This document shows, piece after piece, positions 8,866 to 17,541 of a DNA stretch of 64,000 nt. The stretch comes from Azospirillum melinis. GTDB lineage: Bacteria; Pseudomonadota; Alphaproteobacteria; Azospirillales; Azospirillaceae. The notes under the pieces are model-generated. The model did no database searches, was not told the DNA's origin, and was given only the letters and a program-made list of their open reading frames with translations. Each line of letters starts with the position of its first letter. Position 1 is the first letter of the stretch. Location: positions 62,001-126,000 of the forward strand of contig NZ_WHOS01000005.1 of NCBI RefSeq assembly GCF_013340935.1. Direction: 5' to 3'. The position numbers and the translations under genes were made by a program.

Positions 8866-9359
8866 CGCCGCGCGGAACTCCTGTGCGGCGGTCCGTGCGC
8901 GCCGGTCTGGCGGCCCTGGTGCTTTCCCTGGCTCCGATTCCGGCCCCGGCGCAGTCGCCGCAGCCGCTTCCCGGTCCGATTCCGCTGACACCTGATGCGG
9001 CCCGCAACAGGCCGGCCGGCGACCGGCCGGTGATCGACCTGTCGCTGTGCCAGCGGCTGACCCGCCATCTGCCGGCCGCCGGCGTCGAGTATCGGCCGGG
9101 CGTCGACGTCAATGGCCGGGCGGTGGCGCCGGCCGATCTGCCGGGCAGTGCCGGTGCGCAGCCGCCGATTCCCATCGATTTGCCGCTGTCGATCGATCTT
9201 GCCCGGCGGATGGGCATCGTCCTGCCATCGGTGCCCTATCTGCCCAACGACATCACCGCGGTCTGGCTCAGCGTCGTTGGCGACCGGCTCTATCTGAACG
9301 GCCAACCGGTCGATCCGGGTGCCGAGGAGCGCCTCTACGCCTATTGCCGCACCCGGTAG
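8862..9359 (+). CDS. Hypothetical exported protein
   Basis: This 165-residue protein begins with a GTG that overlaps the preceding stop codon (GTGA). Residues 1-32 look like a signal peptide: Arg-rich start, hydrophobic LAALVLSLAPIPAPAQS, likely cleavage after Ala. The mature part is Pro-rich, has only two Cys (CQRL near residue 65 and YCRTR at the end) that could form a disulfide, and contains short VNGRAV and LYLNGQPVDPG motifs. A periplasmic location is inferred; no family was recognised. Confidence 0.7.
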   Translation: MTPRGTPVRRSVRAGLAALVLSLAPIPAPAQSPQPLPGPIPLTPDAARNRPAGDRPVIDLSLCQRLTRHLPAAGVEYRPGVDVNGRAVAPADLPGSAGAQPPIPIDLPLSIDLARRMGIVLPSVPYLPNDITAVWLSVVGDRLYLNGQPVDPGAEERLYAYCRTR

Positions 9360-9514
9360 GGAGAGGGGCAGGCAGGACTGCCGGCGGGGGGCTTACAGTG
9401 GACAAGTGAGGGCGACCTTCCTAAAGTCGCTCACCCGCCGTCGTATCCGCTCTTTCGTTGCGAAGCAGCGGGCGCGTCGGCCTTGTCGAACACCTCGCAC
9501 ACGAGAGCAGAGCC

Positions 9515-10828
9515 ATGCGGCTGTCCAGCTTCTTCATGCCGACCCTCAAGGAGACCCCGACCGAGGCGCAGATCGTCTCGCACCGCCTGATGCTGCGGGC
9601 CGGGATGATCCGCCAGACCAGCGCCGGCATCTATGCCTGGCTGCCGCTGGGCTATCGGGTTCTGCGCAAGATCGAGCAGATCGTCCGCGAGGAGCAGGAC
9701 GCGGCCGGCGCGCAGGAACTGCTGATGCCGACCATCCAGTCGGCCGATCTGTGGCGCGAGAGCGGCCGTTACGACGATTACGGCAAGGAGATGCTGCGCA
9801 TCACCGACCGTCACGACCGCGAGATGCTGTTCGGTCCGACGAACGAGGAGATGATCACCGACATCTTCCGGTCCTTCGTCAAAAGCTATCGTCAGCTGCC
9901 GCTGAACCTCTACCACATCCAGTGGAAGTTCCGTGACGAGATCCGTCCGCGCTTCGGCGTGATGCGCGGTCGTGAATTCCTGATGAAGGATGCCTACTCC
10001 TTCGACATCGACGCGGCCGGCGCCCGCCGCTCCTACCAGAAGATGTTCCTGGCTTACCTGCGCACCTTCGCCCGCATCGGGCTGAAGGCGATCCCGATGC
10101 GTGCCGACACCGGCCCCATCGGCGGCGACCTGAGCCACGAATTCATCATCCTGGCCGAGACCGGCGAGAGCGGCGTCTTCTGCCACAAGGACTGGATGAA
10201 CCTGGATGTGCTGAAGGACGCTCCCGGCATGGAGGACGACCTGCAGCCCTTCTTCGACCGCATCACCTCGATCTATGCGGCAACGGACGAGAAGCATGAC
10301 CCGGCCAACAGCCCGGTTCCGGAGGCCGATCTGGTGTCGGCCCGCGGCATCGAGGTCGGCCACATCTTCAATTTCGGCACCAAATACTCCAAGCCGATGA
10401 ACGCGGTGGTCGCCGGTCCGAACGGCGAGTCGATCCCGGTGGAGATGGGCAGCTACGGCATCGGCGTGTCGCGCCTGATGGGTGCGATCATCGAGGCCAG
10501 CCATGACGACAACGGCATCATCTGGCCGGACGCCGTCGCCCCCTTCAACGTCGGCCTGATCAACCTGAAGTCCGGCGACGCCGAGACCGACCGCGTCTGC
10601 GGCGAGCTGTATGCGAAGCTTGAATCGGCCGGGCTGGAGGTCGCCTATGACGACCGAGACGAACGTCCCGGCGCCAAGTTCGCCGACATGGACCTGATCG
10701 GCGTTCCCTGGCAGCTGGTCGTCGGACCGCGCGGCCTGAAGAACGGCGTCGTCGAACTGAAGCGCCGCGCCACCGGCGAGAAGGAAGAGCTGCCGGTCGA
10801 GGCGGCGCTGGCGAAGCTGCTGGGCTGA
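9515..10828 (+). CDS. proS: Prolyl-tRNA synthetase, short alphaproteobacterial form
   Basis: ProRS charges tRNA-Pro. At 437 residues it is the short bacterial type that lacks the ~180-residue editing insert found in E. coli ProRS (~570 residues). Class II motifs are present: motif 2 in [17 protein letters not shown] and motif 3 in [13 protein letters not shown], with a C-terminal anticodon-binding domain. The ATG at 9515 gives the typical [15 protein letters not shown] start. A hairpin GTGAG-GG-CGAC/GTCGCTCAC at 9406-9434 lies in the 155-nt leader. The proS-lolC-lolD order is standard in this group. Confidence 0.96.
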   Translation: MRLSSFFMPTLKETPTEAQIVSHRLMLRAGMIRQTSAGIYAWLPLGYRVLRKIEQIVREEQDAAGAQELLMPTIQSADLWRESGRYDDYGKEMLRITDRHDREMLFGPTNEEMITDIFRSFVKSYRQLPLNLYHIQWKFRDEIRPRFGVMRGREFLMKDAYSFDIDAAGARRSYQKMFLAYLRTFARIGLKAIPMRADTGPIGGDLSHEFIILAETGESGVFCHKDWMNLDVLKDAPGMEDDLQPFFDRITSIYAATDEKHDPANSPVPEADLVSARGIEVGHIFNFGTKYSKPMNAVVAGPNGESIPVEMGSYGIGVSRLMGAIIEASHDDNGIIWPDAVAPFNVGLINLKSGDAETDRVCGELYAKLESAGLEVAYDDRDERPGAKFADMDLIGVPWQLVVGPRGLKNGVVELKRRATGEKEELPVEAALAKLLG

Positions 10829-10846
10829 TCGGCTTAGCTCGAAGGG

Positions 10847-10916
10847 GAAGCCCGGATTGCCGTGACCGTTGGCGATCCGGGCTTCGCCCTGCCGGAGATC
10901 CGGGCTTTGCCCTTTT
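10847..10916 (+). terminator. Two consecutive terminator hairpins after proS
   Basis: GAAGCCCGGAT (10847-10857) and ATCCGGGCTTC (10875-10885) form a perfect 11-bp stem that can extend inward. A second short hairpin, GGGC-TTT-GCCC at 10902-10912, is followed by TTTT. Together they should separate proS from lolC. Confidence 0.8.
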
Positions 10917-10990
10917 CCCGCCACGCTCACGTTCTTATGTAGGGCATCGTTTCCGCCTGCCCCAGGCCTCCGCCACAGGACCCCAGCCGC

Positions 10991-12238
10991 ATGATCTTCA
11001 ACGCCTTCGAACGCATGGTCGCGATGCGTTACCTCCGGGCACGCCGCCAGGAAGGGTTCATCTCGGTCATCGCGGGGTTCTCGCTGCTGGGCATCGCGCT
11101 CGGCGTGGCGACGCTCATCATCGTGATGGCGGTGATGAACGGCTTCCGGGCGGAACTGCTGGGCCGGGTGCTCGGTCTCAACGGACATCTCAACGTCTAC
11201 AGTTCGCGGGGCGGACCGCTGCCGGACTTCGACATCCTGGCCGGCAAGCTGCGCAACACGCCGGGCGTGGTCAACGTCACCCCGACGGTGGAGGGGCAGG
11301 CGCTGGTGTCGGTGCGCGGAGTCGCGTCCGGCGCCGTCATCCGCGGCGTGCGGGCGGAAGACTTCAAGGTGCGGCCGACGCTGGCCAACAACGTCATCCG
11401 CGGCTCCGTCGACGAGTTCGGGGAGGATCGTGTCGCCATCGGCGTGCGCATGGCCCAGCGCCTGGGCCTGTCGGTCGGCGACCAGATCACGCTGATCGCA
11501 CCCCAGGGCAACGTCACCGCCTTCGGCACCGTGCCGCGGATGCGCAGCTATCCCATCGGCGCGATCTTCGACGTCGGCATGTTCGAATACGACAACAGCT
11601 TCATCTTCCTGCCGCTGGAGGAGGCGCAGGCCTTCTTCCGCACCGGCGACGCCGTGACTTCGCTGGAGGTCTTCGTCAGCGATCCGATGCAGATCGCCGC
11701 AGCCCGGTCCGCCGTCCAGTCGGCGGTGGCGGGGGAGGGCAGGGTGGTCGACTGGCAGCAGTCCAATTCCGGCTTCTTCACGGCGCTCCAGGTCGAACGC
11801 AACGTGATGTTCCTGATCCTGTCGCTGATCATCATGGTCGCGGCCTTCAACATCATCTCCAGCCTGATCATGCTGGTGAAGGACAAGGGGCGCGACATCG
11901 CGATCCTGCGCACCATGGGGGCGACCCGCGGCATGATCATGCGCATCTTCTTCCTGTCCGGCGCCAGTGTCGGCGTGACGGGGACTCTGCTGGGGCTGGC
12001 GCTCGGCGTGTCCTTCGCGCTGAACATCGAGAGCATCCGGCAGGTCATCCAGGGTCTGACCGGCACCAACCTGTTCAACGCCGAGATCTATTTCCTCTCC
12101 CATTTGCCGGCCAAGATCGACTGGAGCGAGGTGATCCAGGTGACGCTGATGGCGCTCGGCCTGTCCTTCGCCGCCACCATCTACCCGTCCTGGCGCGCCG
12201 CCCGGCTCGACCCGGTGGAGGCCCTGCGCTATGAGTGA
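10991..12238 (+). CDS. lolC: Lipoprotein-releasing ABC transporter permease LolC/LolE
   Basis: This inner-membrane permease extracts mature lipoproteins for the LolA shuttle. Of 415 residues, helix 1 lies at about 23-47 (SVIAGFSLLGIALGVATLIIVM), then a large periplasmic MacB-like domain, then three C-terminal helices typical of LolC/E/MacB permeases. RYLRARRQEGFISVIAG is the family N-terminal signature. The stop overlaps lolD by 8 nt, indicating coupling. Only one permease gene is present here; many alphaproteobacteria have a single LolC/E that probably acts as a homodimer. Confidence 0.94.
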   Translation: MIFNAFERMVAMRYLRARRQEGFISVIAGFSLLGIALGVATLIIVMAVMNGFRAELLGRVLGLNGHLNVYSSRGGPLPDFDILAGKLRNTPGVVNVTPTVEGQALVSVRGVASGAVIRGVRAEDFKVRPTLANNVIRGSVDEFGEDRVAIGVRMAQRLGLSVGDQITLIAPQGNVTAFGTVPRMRSYPIGAIFDVGMFEYDNSFIFLPLEEAQAFFRTGDAVTSLEVFVSDPMQIAAARSAVQSAVAGEGRVVDWQQSNSGFFTALQVERNVMFLILSLIIMVAAFNIISSLIMLVKDKGRDIAILRTMGATRGMIMRIFFLSGASVGVTGTLLGLALGVSFALNIESIRQVIQGLTGTNLFNAEIYFLSHLPAKIDWSEVIQVTLMALGLSFAATIYPSWRAARLDPVEALRYE

Positions 12239-12971
12239 CGTCGTGATGCAGCCGATGCTGGAGCTGAAGGGAATCGTCCGCCGCTTCGAACAGGCGGGCG
12301 AGACGCTGGAGGTGCTGCGCGGGGTCGACCTGACCGTCGGCGCCGGGGAACTGGTGGCACTGGTCGGCCCGTCGGGGGCCGGCAAATCGACGCTGTTGCA
12401 CATCGCCGGCCTGTTGGAACGACCGACCGGCGGCACGGTGCGCATTGCCGGGACCGATGTGTCCAATCTGGACGACGGCAGGCGGACCGAGGTGCGGCGC
12501 CGCTCCATCGGCTTCGTCTACCAGTTCCACCATCTGCTGCCGGAATTCTCGGCGCGGGAGAACATCGTCCTGCCGCAGATGATCGCCGGCGTGTCGAAAT
12601 CGGTCGCCAGGCAGCGCGCCGACGAGCTTCTGCGCATGGTCGGGCTGGAGCAGCGCGGCACCCACCGCCCGGCCCGCCTGTCGGGCGGTGAGCAGCAGCG
12701 CGTCGCCATCGCCCGCGCGCTGGCCAACGCCCCGTCGCTGCTGATCGCCGACGAGCCGACCGGCAATCTCGACCCGCATACGGCGGAGCATGTCTTCACC
12801 ATGCTGTCGGCCATTGTCCGTCAGGCCAAGGTCGGCGCCCTGGTCGCCACCCACAATCTGGACCTTGCCCGCCGCATGGACCGGGTTCTGGAGATGCGCG
12901 ACGGCCTTCTGGTGGAATATCAGCCGTCGGAGCTGGTGCCGCTGACCGAGGTGGCGTCGGAAGCCTCATAA
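12231..12971 (+). CDS. lolD: Lipoprotein-releasing ABC transporter ATPase LolD
   Basis: LolD powers lipoprotein release from the inner membrane. The 246-residue protein has Walker A GPSGAGKST, Q-loop VYQFHHLLPEF, signature LSGGEQQR, Walker B LLIADEPTGNLD and the H-loop ATHN. The FHHLLPEFSA segment after the Q-loop is characteristic of LolD among MacB-type ATPases. The start overlaps lolC by 8 nt. No gene follows closely; the next starts 120 nt downstream. Confidence 0.95.
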   Translation: MSDVVMQPMLELKGIVRRFEQAGETLEVLRGVDLTVGAGELVALVGPSGAGKSTLLHIAGLLERPTGGTVRIAGTDVSNLDDGRRTEVRRRSIGFVYQFHHLLPEFSARENIVLPQMIAGVSKSVARQRADELLRMVGLEQRGTHRPARLSGGEQQRVAIARALANAPSLLIADEPTGNLDPHTAEHVFTMLSAIVRQAKVGALVATHNLDLARRMDRVLEMRDGLLVEYQPSELVPLTEVASEAS

Positions 12972-13091
12972 GCGGTGTCATAGGCCGAAAGCGGATCCGT
13001 CTCCCGGTTGCCAAGCCGGTGCGTCGCCACCACTCTCATGCGCGACCGCACCGGCTGAGCTGCGGCACGAGGCAAAACAGGGGCATCGGGG

Positions 13092-13949
13092 ATGGACCAG
13101 CGGATCATCGATCTTTACGACGAATACACCCACGCGCCGCTACCGCGCCGGGTCTTCCTGGAACGGCTGGCGGCGCTGGCCGGAAGTGCGGCAGCGATTC
13201 CCGCGATCCTGTCGGCGATCGAGCCGAACTATGCCCGCGCCGCCGTGGTCGGTGAGGACGACACCCGTCTGGCGGCGGAGAAGGTGTCCTTCCAGGGGGC
13301 GACCGGCGACGTGTCCGGCTATATCGCCCGGCCGAAGCTGGCGGACAAGGCTCCGGCGGTGGTCGTCATCCACGAGAACCGCGGCCTGAACGCCTATGTC
13401 GAGGACGTCACCCGCCGCCTCGCCACCGAAGGCTTCGTGGCGTTTGCCCCGGATCTGCTGTCGCCGCTGGGCGGCACGCCGCAGGATGCCGACAAGGCGC
13501 GCGACATGATCGGTCAGCTCGACACCGACAAGACGGTCAACAATCTGATCGCGGCGATGAGCTACCTGATGGCCTACCGCTATTCCTCGGCGAAGGTCGG
13601 GGCGGTCGGCTTCTGCTGGGGCGGCGGCATGGTCAACCGGCTGGCGATCAAGGCGCCCGACCTGAAGGCCGGCGTCGCTTTCTACGGCCCGACCCCCGAC
13701 CCGGCCCTGGTCACCACGGTCAAGTCGCCGCTGCTGCTGCATTATGCCGGGCTGGACCAGCGCATCAACGCCGGCATCCCCGCTTACGACGAGGCGCTGA
13801 AGAAGGCGCATGTCGAACACCAGATTTACGTCTATGACGGCGTCAATCACGCCTTCCACAACGACACGTCGGCGGAGCGTTACAACAAGGAGGCCGCCGA
13901 TCTGGCGTGGAAGCGGACGGTGGAGTTCCTGAAGGCGAAGCTGGCGTAA
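13092..13949 (+). CDS. Dienelactone hydrolase family protein with Tat-like leader
   Basis: This 285-residue alpha/beta hydrolase carries the family triad: Cys175 in GFCWGG, Asp222 in AGLDQRI and His253 in VNHAFHN. The N-terminus has PRRVFLERLAALAGSAAA, which resembles a twin-arginine signal (RR-x-F-L) followed by a hydrophobic stretch, as in YghX-type members. Export is therefore possible but not certain. The natural substrate cannot be read from sequence. It converges on the isochorismatase-like gene, with only 9 nt between the stops. Confidence 0.88.
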   Translation: MDQRIIDLYDEYTHAPLPRRVFLERLAALAGSAAAIPAILSAIEPNYARAAVVGEDDTRLAAEKVSFQGATGDVSGYIARPKLADKAPAVVVIHENRGLNAYVEDVTRRLATEGFVAFAPDLLSPLGGTPQDADKARDMIGQLDTDKTVNNLIAAMSYLMAYRYSSAKVGAVGFCWGGGMVNRLAIKAPDLKAGVAFYGPTPDPALVTTVKSPLLLHYAGLDQRINAGIPAYDEALKKAHVEHQIYVYDGVNHAFHNDTSAERYNKEAADLAWKRTVEFLKAKLA

Positions 13950-13958
13950 GGCGGCAGA

Positions 13959-14522
13959 TCAGCCCAAAACCGCTTTGGTATCCACGACCGTCGCATATTC
14001 GCCGTCCATGTTGGCGAGCGACAGGTCGTGGACTTCGTCTGCCGTCCGTAGCCTCCCCGAGCGGTCCTTCCTGGCGAAGGTGAAGCAGGCGTCGGCGACC
14101 AGACGCACATCATAGTTGAGGTTGCCGGCCATCCTTACCGTCGCCTCGACGCTGTTGTTGGTGGTGACGCCGGCCACCACCAGCGTGGCGATGCCCCGGT
14201 CGCGCAGCCACTCGTCGAGCCCGGTGCCGATGAAGGCGCTGTTCACCCGCTTGCCGATCACGGTCTCGCCGGGCAGCGGCCTCGCCTCCTCCTTGAAGGG
14301 ATGGCCGGGACCGCCGGGGCGGTAGCTGGAGTCGGGCTCCACCGAATCGTGGCGGATATGGACGATGGGCCGACCGTCCCGCCGCCATGCGGCCAGCAGG
14401 GCCGCGACGTTGGCCTCCGCCTGCGGGTTGTTGCGCGGACCGGTCAGGCTCCAGCGCGGGTCGTCGATGGCCTTTTGCAGGTCGATGACCAGCAAAGCGG
14501 CGTTGAAGGGAAGCTTTTCCAT
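13959..14522 (-). CDS. Isochorismatase-like hydrolase with Ser replacing the catalytic Cys
   Basis: This 187-residue protein has the isochorismatase/nicotinamidase fold. The catalytic Asp14 (LLVIDLQ) and Lys91 (IGKRVNSAF) are present. In the motif that normally reads T-x-x-C-V-x-x-T it has TTNNSVEAT, so Ser124 stands where amidases carry the nucleophilic Cys. True isochorismatases such as PhzD and EntB also lack this Cys. The ATG at 14522 was chosen because the frame upstream is Arg-rich and overlaps the promoter region shared with crcB. No phenazine or siderophore genes are nearby. Confidence 0.85.
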   Translation of the reverse strand: MEKLPFNAALLVIDLQKAIDDPRWSLTGPRNNPQAEANVAALLAAWRRDGRPIVHIRHDSVEPDSSYRPGGPGHPFKEEARPLPGETVIGKRVNSAFIGTGLDEWLRDRGIATLVVAGVTTNNSVEATVRMAGNLNYDVRLVADACFTFARKDRSGRLRTADEVHDLSLANMDGEYATVVDTKAVLG

Positions 14523-14631
14523 GACAGCGATCCTGCCGCGATTGTCCATCGCGTGACAAGTCCGCCGGTTTCTGGCTCTAATCCGGCGCTCCATCCCCGT
14601 TTCCCTATCTCAGCGCTCGTCTGGAGGCGCC

Positions 14632-15033
14632 GTGCTCGCATCCCCCCTGTCCTTGCTCGCCGTCGCCGTCGGCGGTGCCGCCGGTTCGGTGGCGCGCTAC
14701 CTGATGCTGCTCGTGATCACACAGTGGGTCGGTACCCGCTTTCCGGTGGGGACGATCATCGTCAACGTGATCGGCTGCACGGTGATGGGGATGCTGTCGG
14801 AACTGGCGGCGCTGACATGGTCGCCGCCGCCCGAACTGCGCGCCTTCCTTCTGGTTGGCATCCTGGGCGGCTTCACCACCTTCTCTTCCTTCACGCTGGA
14901 CATCGGTGTCCTCGTCGCCCGTGACGAGATCGCCGCGGCGGCGGGATACTTCCTCGCCTCGACGCTGTTCAGCGTGGTGGGCTTCTTTGCCGGCCTGTGG
15001 GCCGTGCGTTCTCTTGTTTCGGTGTCCCTCTGA
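14632..15033 (+). CDS. crcB: Fluoride ion exporter CrcB/Fluc
   Basis: CrcB is a dimeric fluoride channel that lowers cytoplasmic fluoride. The 133-residue protein has four hydrophobic helices and the signatures GTIIVNVIGC and GGFTTFSSFT, which line the fluoride pore. The GTG at 14632 follows CTGGAGGCGCC, giving a good ribosome-binding site. No fluoride riboswitch consensus was recognisable in the 109-nt upstream spacer. The stop overlaps the rluC start (TGATG), so the two are coupled. Confidence 0.95.
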   Translation: MLASPLSLLAVAVGGAAGSVARYLMLLVITQWVGTRFPVGTIIVNVIGCTVMGMLSELAALTWSPPPELRAFLLVGILGGFTTFSSFTLDIGVLVARDEIAAAAGYFLASTLFSVVGFFAGLWAVRSLVSVSL

Positions 15034-16100
15034 TGACTGACTCTCCCAAGCCCGCTGCCGATCACGCCGATACCGCGTCGACCGAAGCCAAAAGCGACAG
15101 CAAGGTCGAAACCCGCATCGTCACGGCCGACGAGGCCGACATGCGGCTCGACCGCTGGTTCAAGCGGCATTTCCCCGACGTGAACCACAGCTACCTGCAA
15201 AAGCTGCTGCGCACCGGTCAGGTCCGTGTCGACGGCAAGCGGGCGGAGACCTCGACGCGGCTGGCGGCCAAGCAGGGCGTGCGCATCCCGCCGCTGGCCG
15301 CCTGGGCCGCACCGGTCAGGGGACCGGGTCAGGGGAGCAGCAAACCCAAGGGCATGTCGGACAAGCAGATCGCCGAGTTGCAGGCGCTGGTGCTCTACCG
15401 AGATGCCGACGTGATCGCCATCAACAAGCCGGCCGGTCTGGCGGTGCAGGGTGGCACCGGCACCTCCAAGCATCTCGACGCCATGCTCGATGCCCTGCGC
15501 TTCGACGGCAACGAACGGCCGAAGCTGGTCCACCGGCTGGACAAGGACACCTCCGGTGTCCTGCTGCTGGCCCGCACCACCTTCGCCGCCAGCAAGCTGA
15601 CGGAGATGTTCCGCGGCAGTGCGGTGCGCAAGATTTACTGGGCCGTCACCGTCGGCGTGCCGACGCCATACCAGGGCAAGATCGATCTGGCGCTGGCCAA
15701 GGAAGGCGGCCCGCATGGCGAGCGGGTGGCGGAGAACAAGGAAGAGGGCAAGCGCGCCGTTACCGTATATTCGGTGCAGGAGAATGTCGGCAAACAAGCG
15801 GCCTTCGTCGCCATGTGGCCGTTGACCGGGCGCACCCACCAGCTGCGCGTCCACATGGCCGCCGTCGGCACGCCGATCCTGGGCGACGGGAAATATGCCG
15901 GGCAGGGCGCCTTCCTGGCCGGTGGGGCGGAGGTGGCGAAGAAGCTGCACCTGCATGCCCGCCGGCTGATCCTGCCGCATCCGCGCGGCGGCAAGACCAT
16001 CGACGTGACGGCGCCGCTGCCCGACCACATGATGGCGACCTGGAAGTATTTCGGCTTCAGCCCCAACCTGCGCGATGATCCGTTCGAGGATTTCGAGTGA
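15033..16100 (+). CDS. rluC: RluC/RluD-family 23S rRNA pseudouridine synthase
   Basis: The 355-residue enzyme converts specific uridines of 23S rRNA to pseudouridine. Residues 35-90 form an S4 RNA-binding domain (DMRLDRWFKRHFPDV), followed by the RluA-type catalytic domain with the active-site Asp170 in HRLDKDTSGVLLLAR and the later GRTHQLRVHM motif. A Gly/Lys-rich linker separates the domains. RluC is the best guess because the protein has S4 plus this linker, but RluD or another paralogue is possible. The start overlaps crcB, and the stop overlaps the next gene by one base. Confidence 0.9.
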   Translation: MTDSPKPAADHADTASTEAKSDSKVETRIVTADEADMRLDRWFKRHFPDVNHSYLQKLLRTGQVRVDGKRAETSTRLAAKQGVRIPPLAAWAAPVRGPGQGSSKPKGMSDKQIAELQALVLYRDADVIAINKPAGLAVQGGTGTSKHLDAMLDALRFDGNERPKLVHRLDKDTSGVLLLARTTFAASKLTEMFRGSAVRKIYWAVTVGVPTPYQGKIDLALAKEGGPHGERVAENKEEGKRAVTVYSVQENVGKQAAFVAMWPLTGRTHQLRVHMAAVGTPILGDGKYAGQGAFLAGGAEVAKKLHLHARRLILPHPRGGKTIDVTAPLPDHMMATWKYFGFSPNLRDDPFEDFE

Positions 16101-16798
16101 TGGCTCCACTGGGGAAATCACTGGGGAAATCGCCGCTGCGCCTCGCCCTCTTCGATTGCGACGGCACGCTGGTCGACAGCCAGTTCGCCATCATCGACGC
16201 CATGACCCAGGCCTGGGCCGAGCATGGGCTGGGTGAGCCCGAGCCGGCGGACGTCCGCCGCATGGTCGGGCTGTCGCTGGTGGAGGCGGTGGCCCTGCTG
16301 CTGCCGCAGCGGGATGCCGACCTGCATGTCGCGGTGGCGGAAAGCTATAAGCGCGCCTTTTCCAGCGCCCGCAGCCGCGGCGAGGTGGACGAACCGCTGT
16401 TCCCCGGCATCCTCGACACGCTGGCGGCGCTGGAGGAGGCAGGGGTGCTGCTTGGGGTGGCTACCGGCAAGTCGCGCCGCGGGCTGGATGCGGTGTTGAA
16501 GGGCCATGGCTTGACCGGGCGCTTCGTCACCTTGCAGACCGCCGATGTCGGTCCCGGCAAGCCCAACCCGCACATGGTGCAGCGCGCGCTGGCGGAGACC
16601 GGTGCGGAGGAGGCGGCTACGGTTGTGATCGGCGACACGACCTACGACATCCAGATGGCCCGCAACGCGCGGGTGCGGTCGGTCGGCGTCTCCTGGGGCT
16701 ACCACGCGGTGCCGGAACTGGAGCGGGCCGGGGCCGACCGCATCGTCCACCGCGGGCGCGACGTCGCCACCGCGGTGCTGGAGCTTTTGGAAGGGTAA
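16100..16798 (+). CDS. HAD-superfamily phosphatase, Gph-like
   Basis: This 232-residue haloacid dehalogenase-type hydrolase has motif I DCDGTLVDS, motif II ATGKS, motif III GKPNPHM and motif IV GDTTYDI, with a helical cap. It resembles phosphoglycolate phosphatase but the substrate is not fixed by these motifs. The ATG at 16100 shares its A with the rluC stop. The N-terminus contains a duplicated LGKSLGKS caused by a 12-bp tandem repeat at 16108-16131. In many alphaproteobacteria this HAD gene lies between rluC and the ATP12 gene, as here. Confidence 0.9.
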   Translation: MAPLGKSLGKSPLRLALFDCDGTLVDSQFAIIDAMTQAWAEHGLGEPEPADVRRMVGLSLVEAVALLLPQRDADLHVAVAESYKRAFSSARSRGEVDEPLFPGILDTLAALEEAGVLLGVATGKSRRGLDAVLKGHGLTGRFVTLQTADVGPGKPNPHMVQRALAETGAEEAATVVIGDTTYDIQMARNARVRSVGVSWGYHAVPELERAGADRIVHRGRDVATAVLELLEG

Positions 16799-16801
16799 GC
16801 G

Positions 16802-17497
16802 ATGAAGCGTTTCTACAAGGCGGCGGGCGTCGGCGAGACCGAAGGCGGTTTCCGGGTCGAGCTTGACGGACGTCCGGTGCGCAGCCCGGCCAAGGCACCG
16901 CTGGTCTTCCCCAGCCTGCCGCTGGCACAGGGCGTGGCCGATGAATGGGCGGCGCAGGGCGACCAGATCGACGCCCATTCCATGCCGCTGATGCAGCTGT
17001 CGAGCACCGCCGTCGACCTGATCCCGGCCAAGCGGCCGGAGATCGTCCCCGCCATCAGCGCCTATGCCGAAACCGACCTGCTGTGCTACCGCGCCGAACA
17101 TCCCCAGCCGCTGGTGGAGCGGCAGGCGCAGCTCTGGCAGCCTCTGTTGGATTGGGCGGCGCTGACCTATGACGCCCCGCTGCATGTCTGTGCCGGGCTG
17201 ATGCCCAGGCCGCAGCCGGAGGAGGCTCTGGCCGCCCTGCGCCGGGTGGTGGAGCGGACGGACGACTGGTATCTGTCGGCGCTTCAGACTACGACCGGCG
17301 TGTGCGGGTCGATCATCGTGGCACTGGCTTTGCTGGAAGGCCGTCTCAGCGCCGAAGAGGCGTTCGAGGTCTCGCAGTTGGACGAGACCTATCAGATCGA
17401 GCAGTGGGGCGAAGACGCAGAGGCCACGAAACGCCGCGCGAACGTTCGCGCGGAGATCGTGGCCTGCCGGCGTTTCGTGGATTTGCTGCGGGGATGA
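16802..17497 (+). CDS. ATP12 family F1-ATPase assembly chaperone
   Basis: ATP12 proteins bind the alpha subunit of F1-ATPase and prevent its aggregation during assembly; the family is shared by mitochondria and alphaproteobacteria. The 231-residue protein has the N-terminal beta part with VELDGRPVRSPAKAPL and the helical part with DEWAAQGDQIDAHSMPLMQL and AETDLLCYRAEHP, both family signatures. GGAAGGG precedes the ATG. It starts 3 nt after the HAD gene and ends the crcB-rluC-HAD run before a strong hairpin. Confidence 0.92.
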   Translation: MKRFYKAAGVGETEGGFRVELDGRPVRSPAKAPLVFPSLPLAQGVADEWAAQGDQIDAHSMPLMQLSSTAVDLIPAKRPEIVPAISAYAETDLLCYRAEHPQPLVERQAQLWQPLLDWAALTYDAPLHVCAGLMPRPQPEEALAALRRVVERTDDWYLSALQTTTGVCGSIIVALALLEGRLSAEEAFEVSQLDETYQIEQWGEDAEATKRRANVRAEIVACRRFVDLLRG

Positions 17498-17500
17498 CGG

Positions 17501-17520
17501 GCGGGGGCGGATGCCCCCGC
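17501..17520. terminator. Bidirectional hairpin between convergent genes
   Basis: GCGGGGGC (17501-17508), loop GGAT, GCCCCCGC (17513-17520) form a perfect 8-bp stem between the ATP12 gene and the convergent PRC-barrel gene. No long U-tract is present on either side. Confidence 0.7.
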
Positions 17521-17541
17521 CTCAAAAACCGCAAGCTGCTC

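Noticed and set aside
14523..14631. Possible fluoride riboswitch before crcB
   Set aside because: The crcB-motif consensus is not present; the 109-nt spacer shows only the ribosome-binding site and probable divergent promoters.
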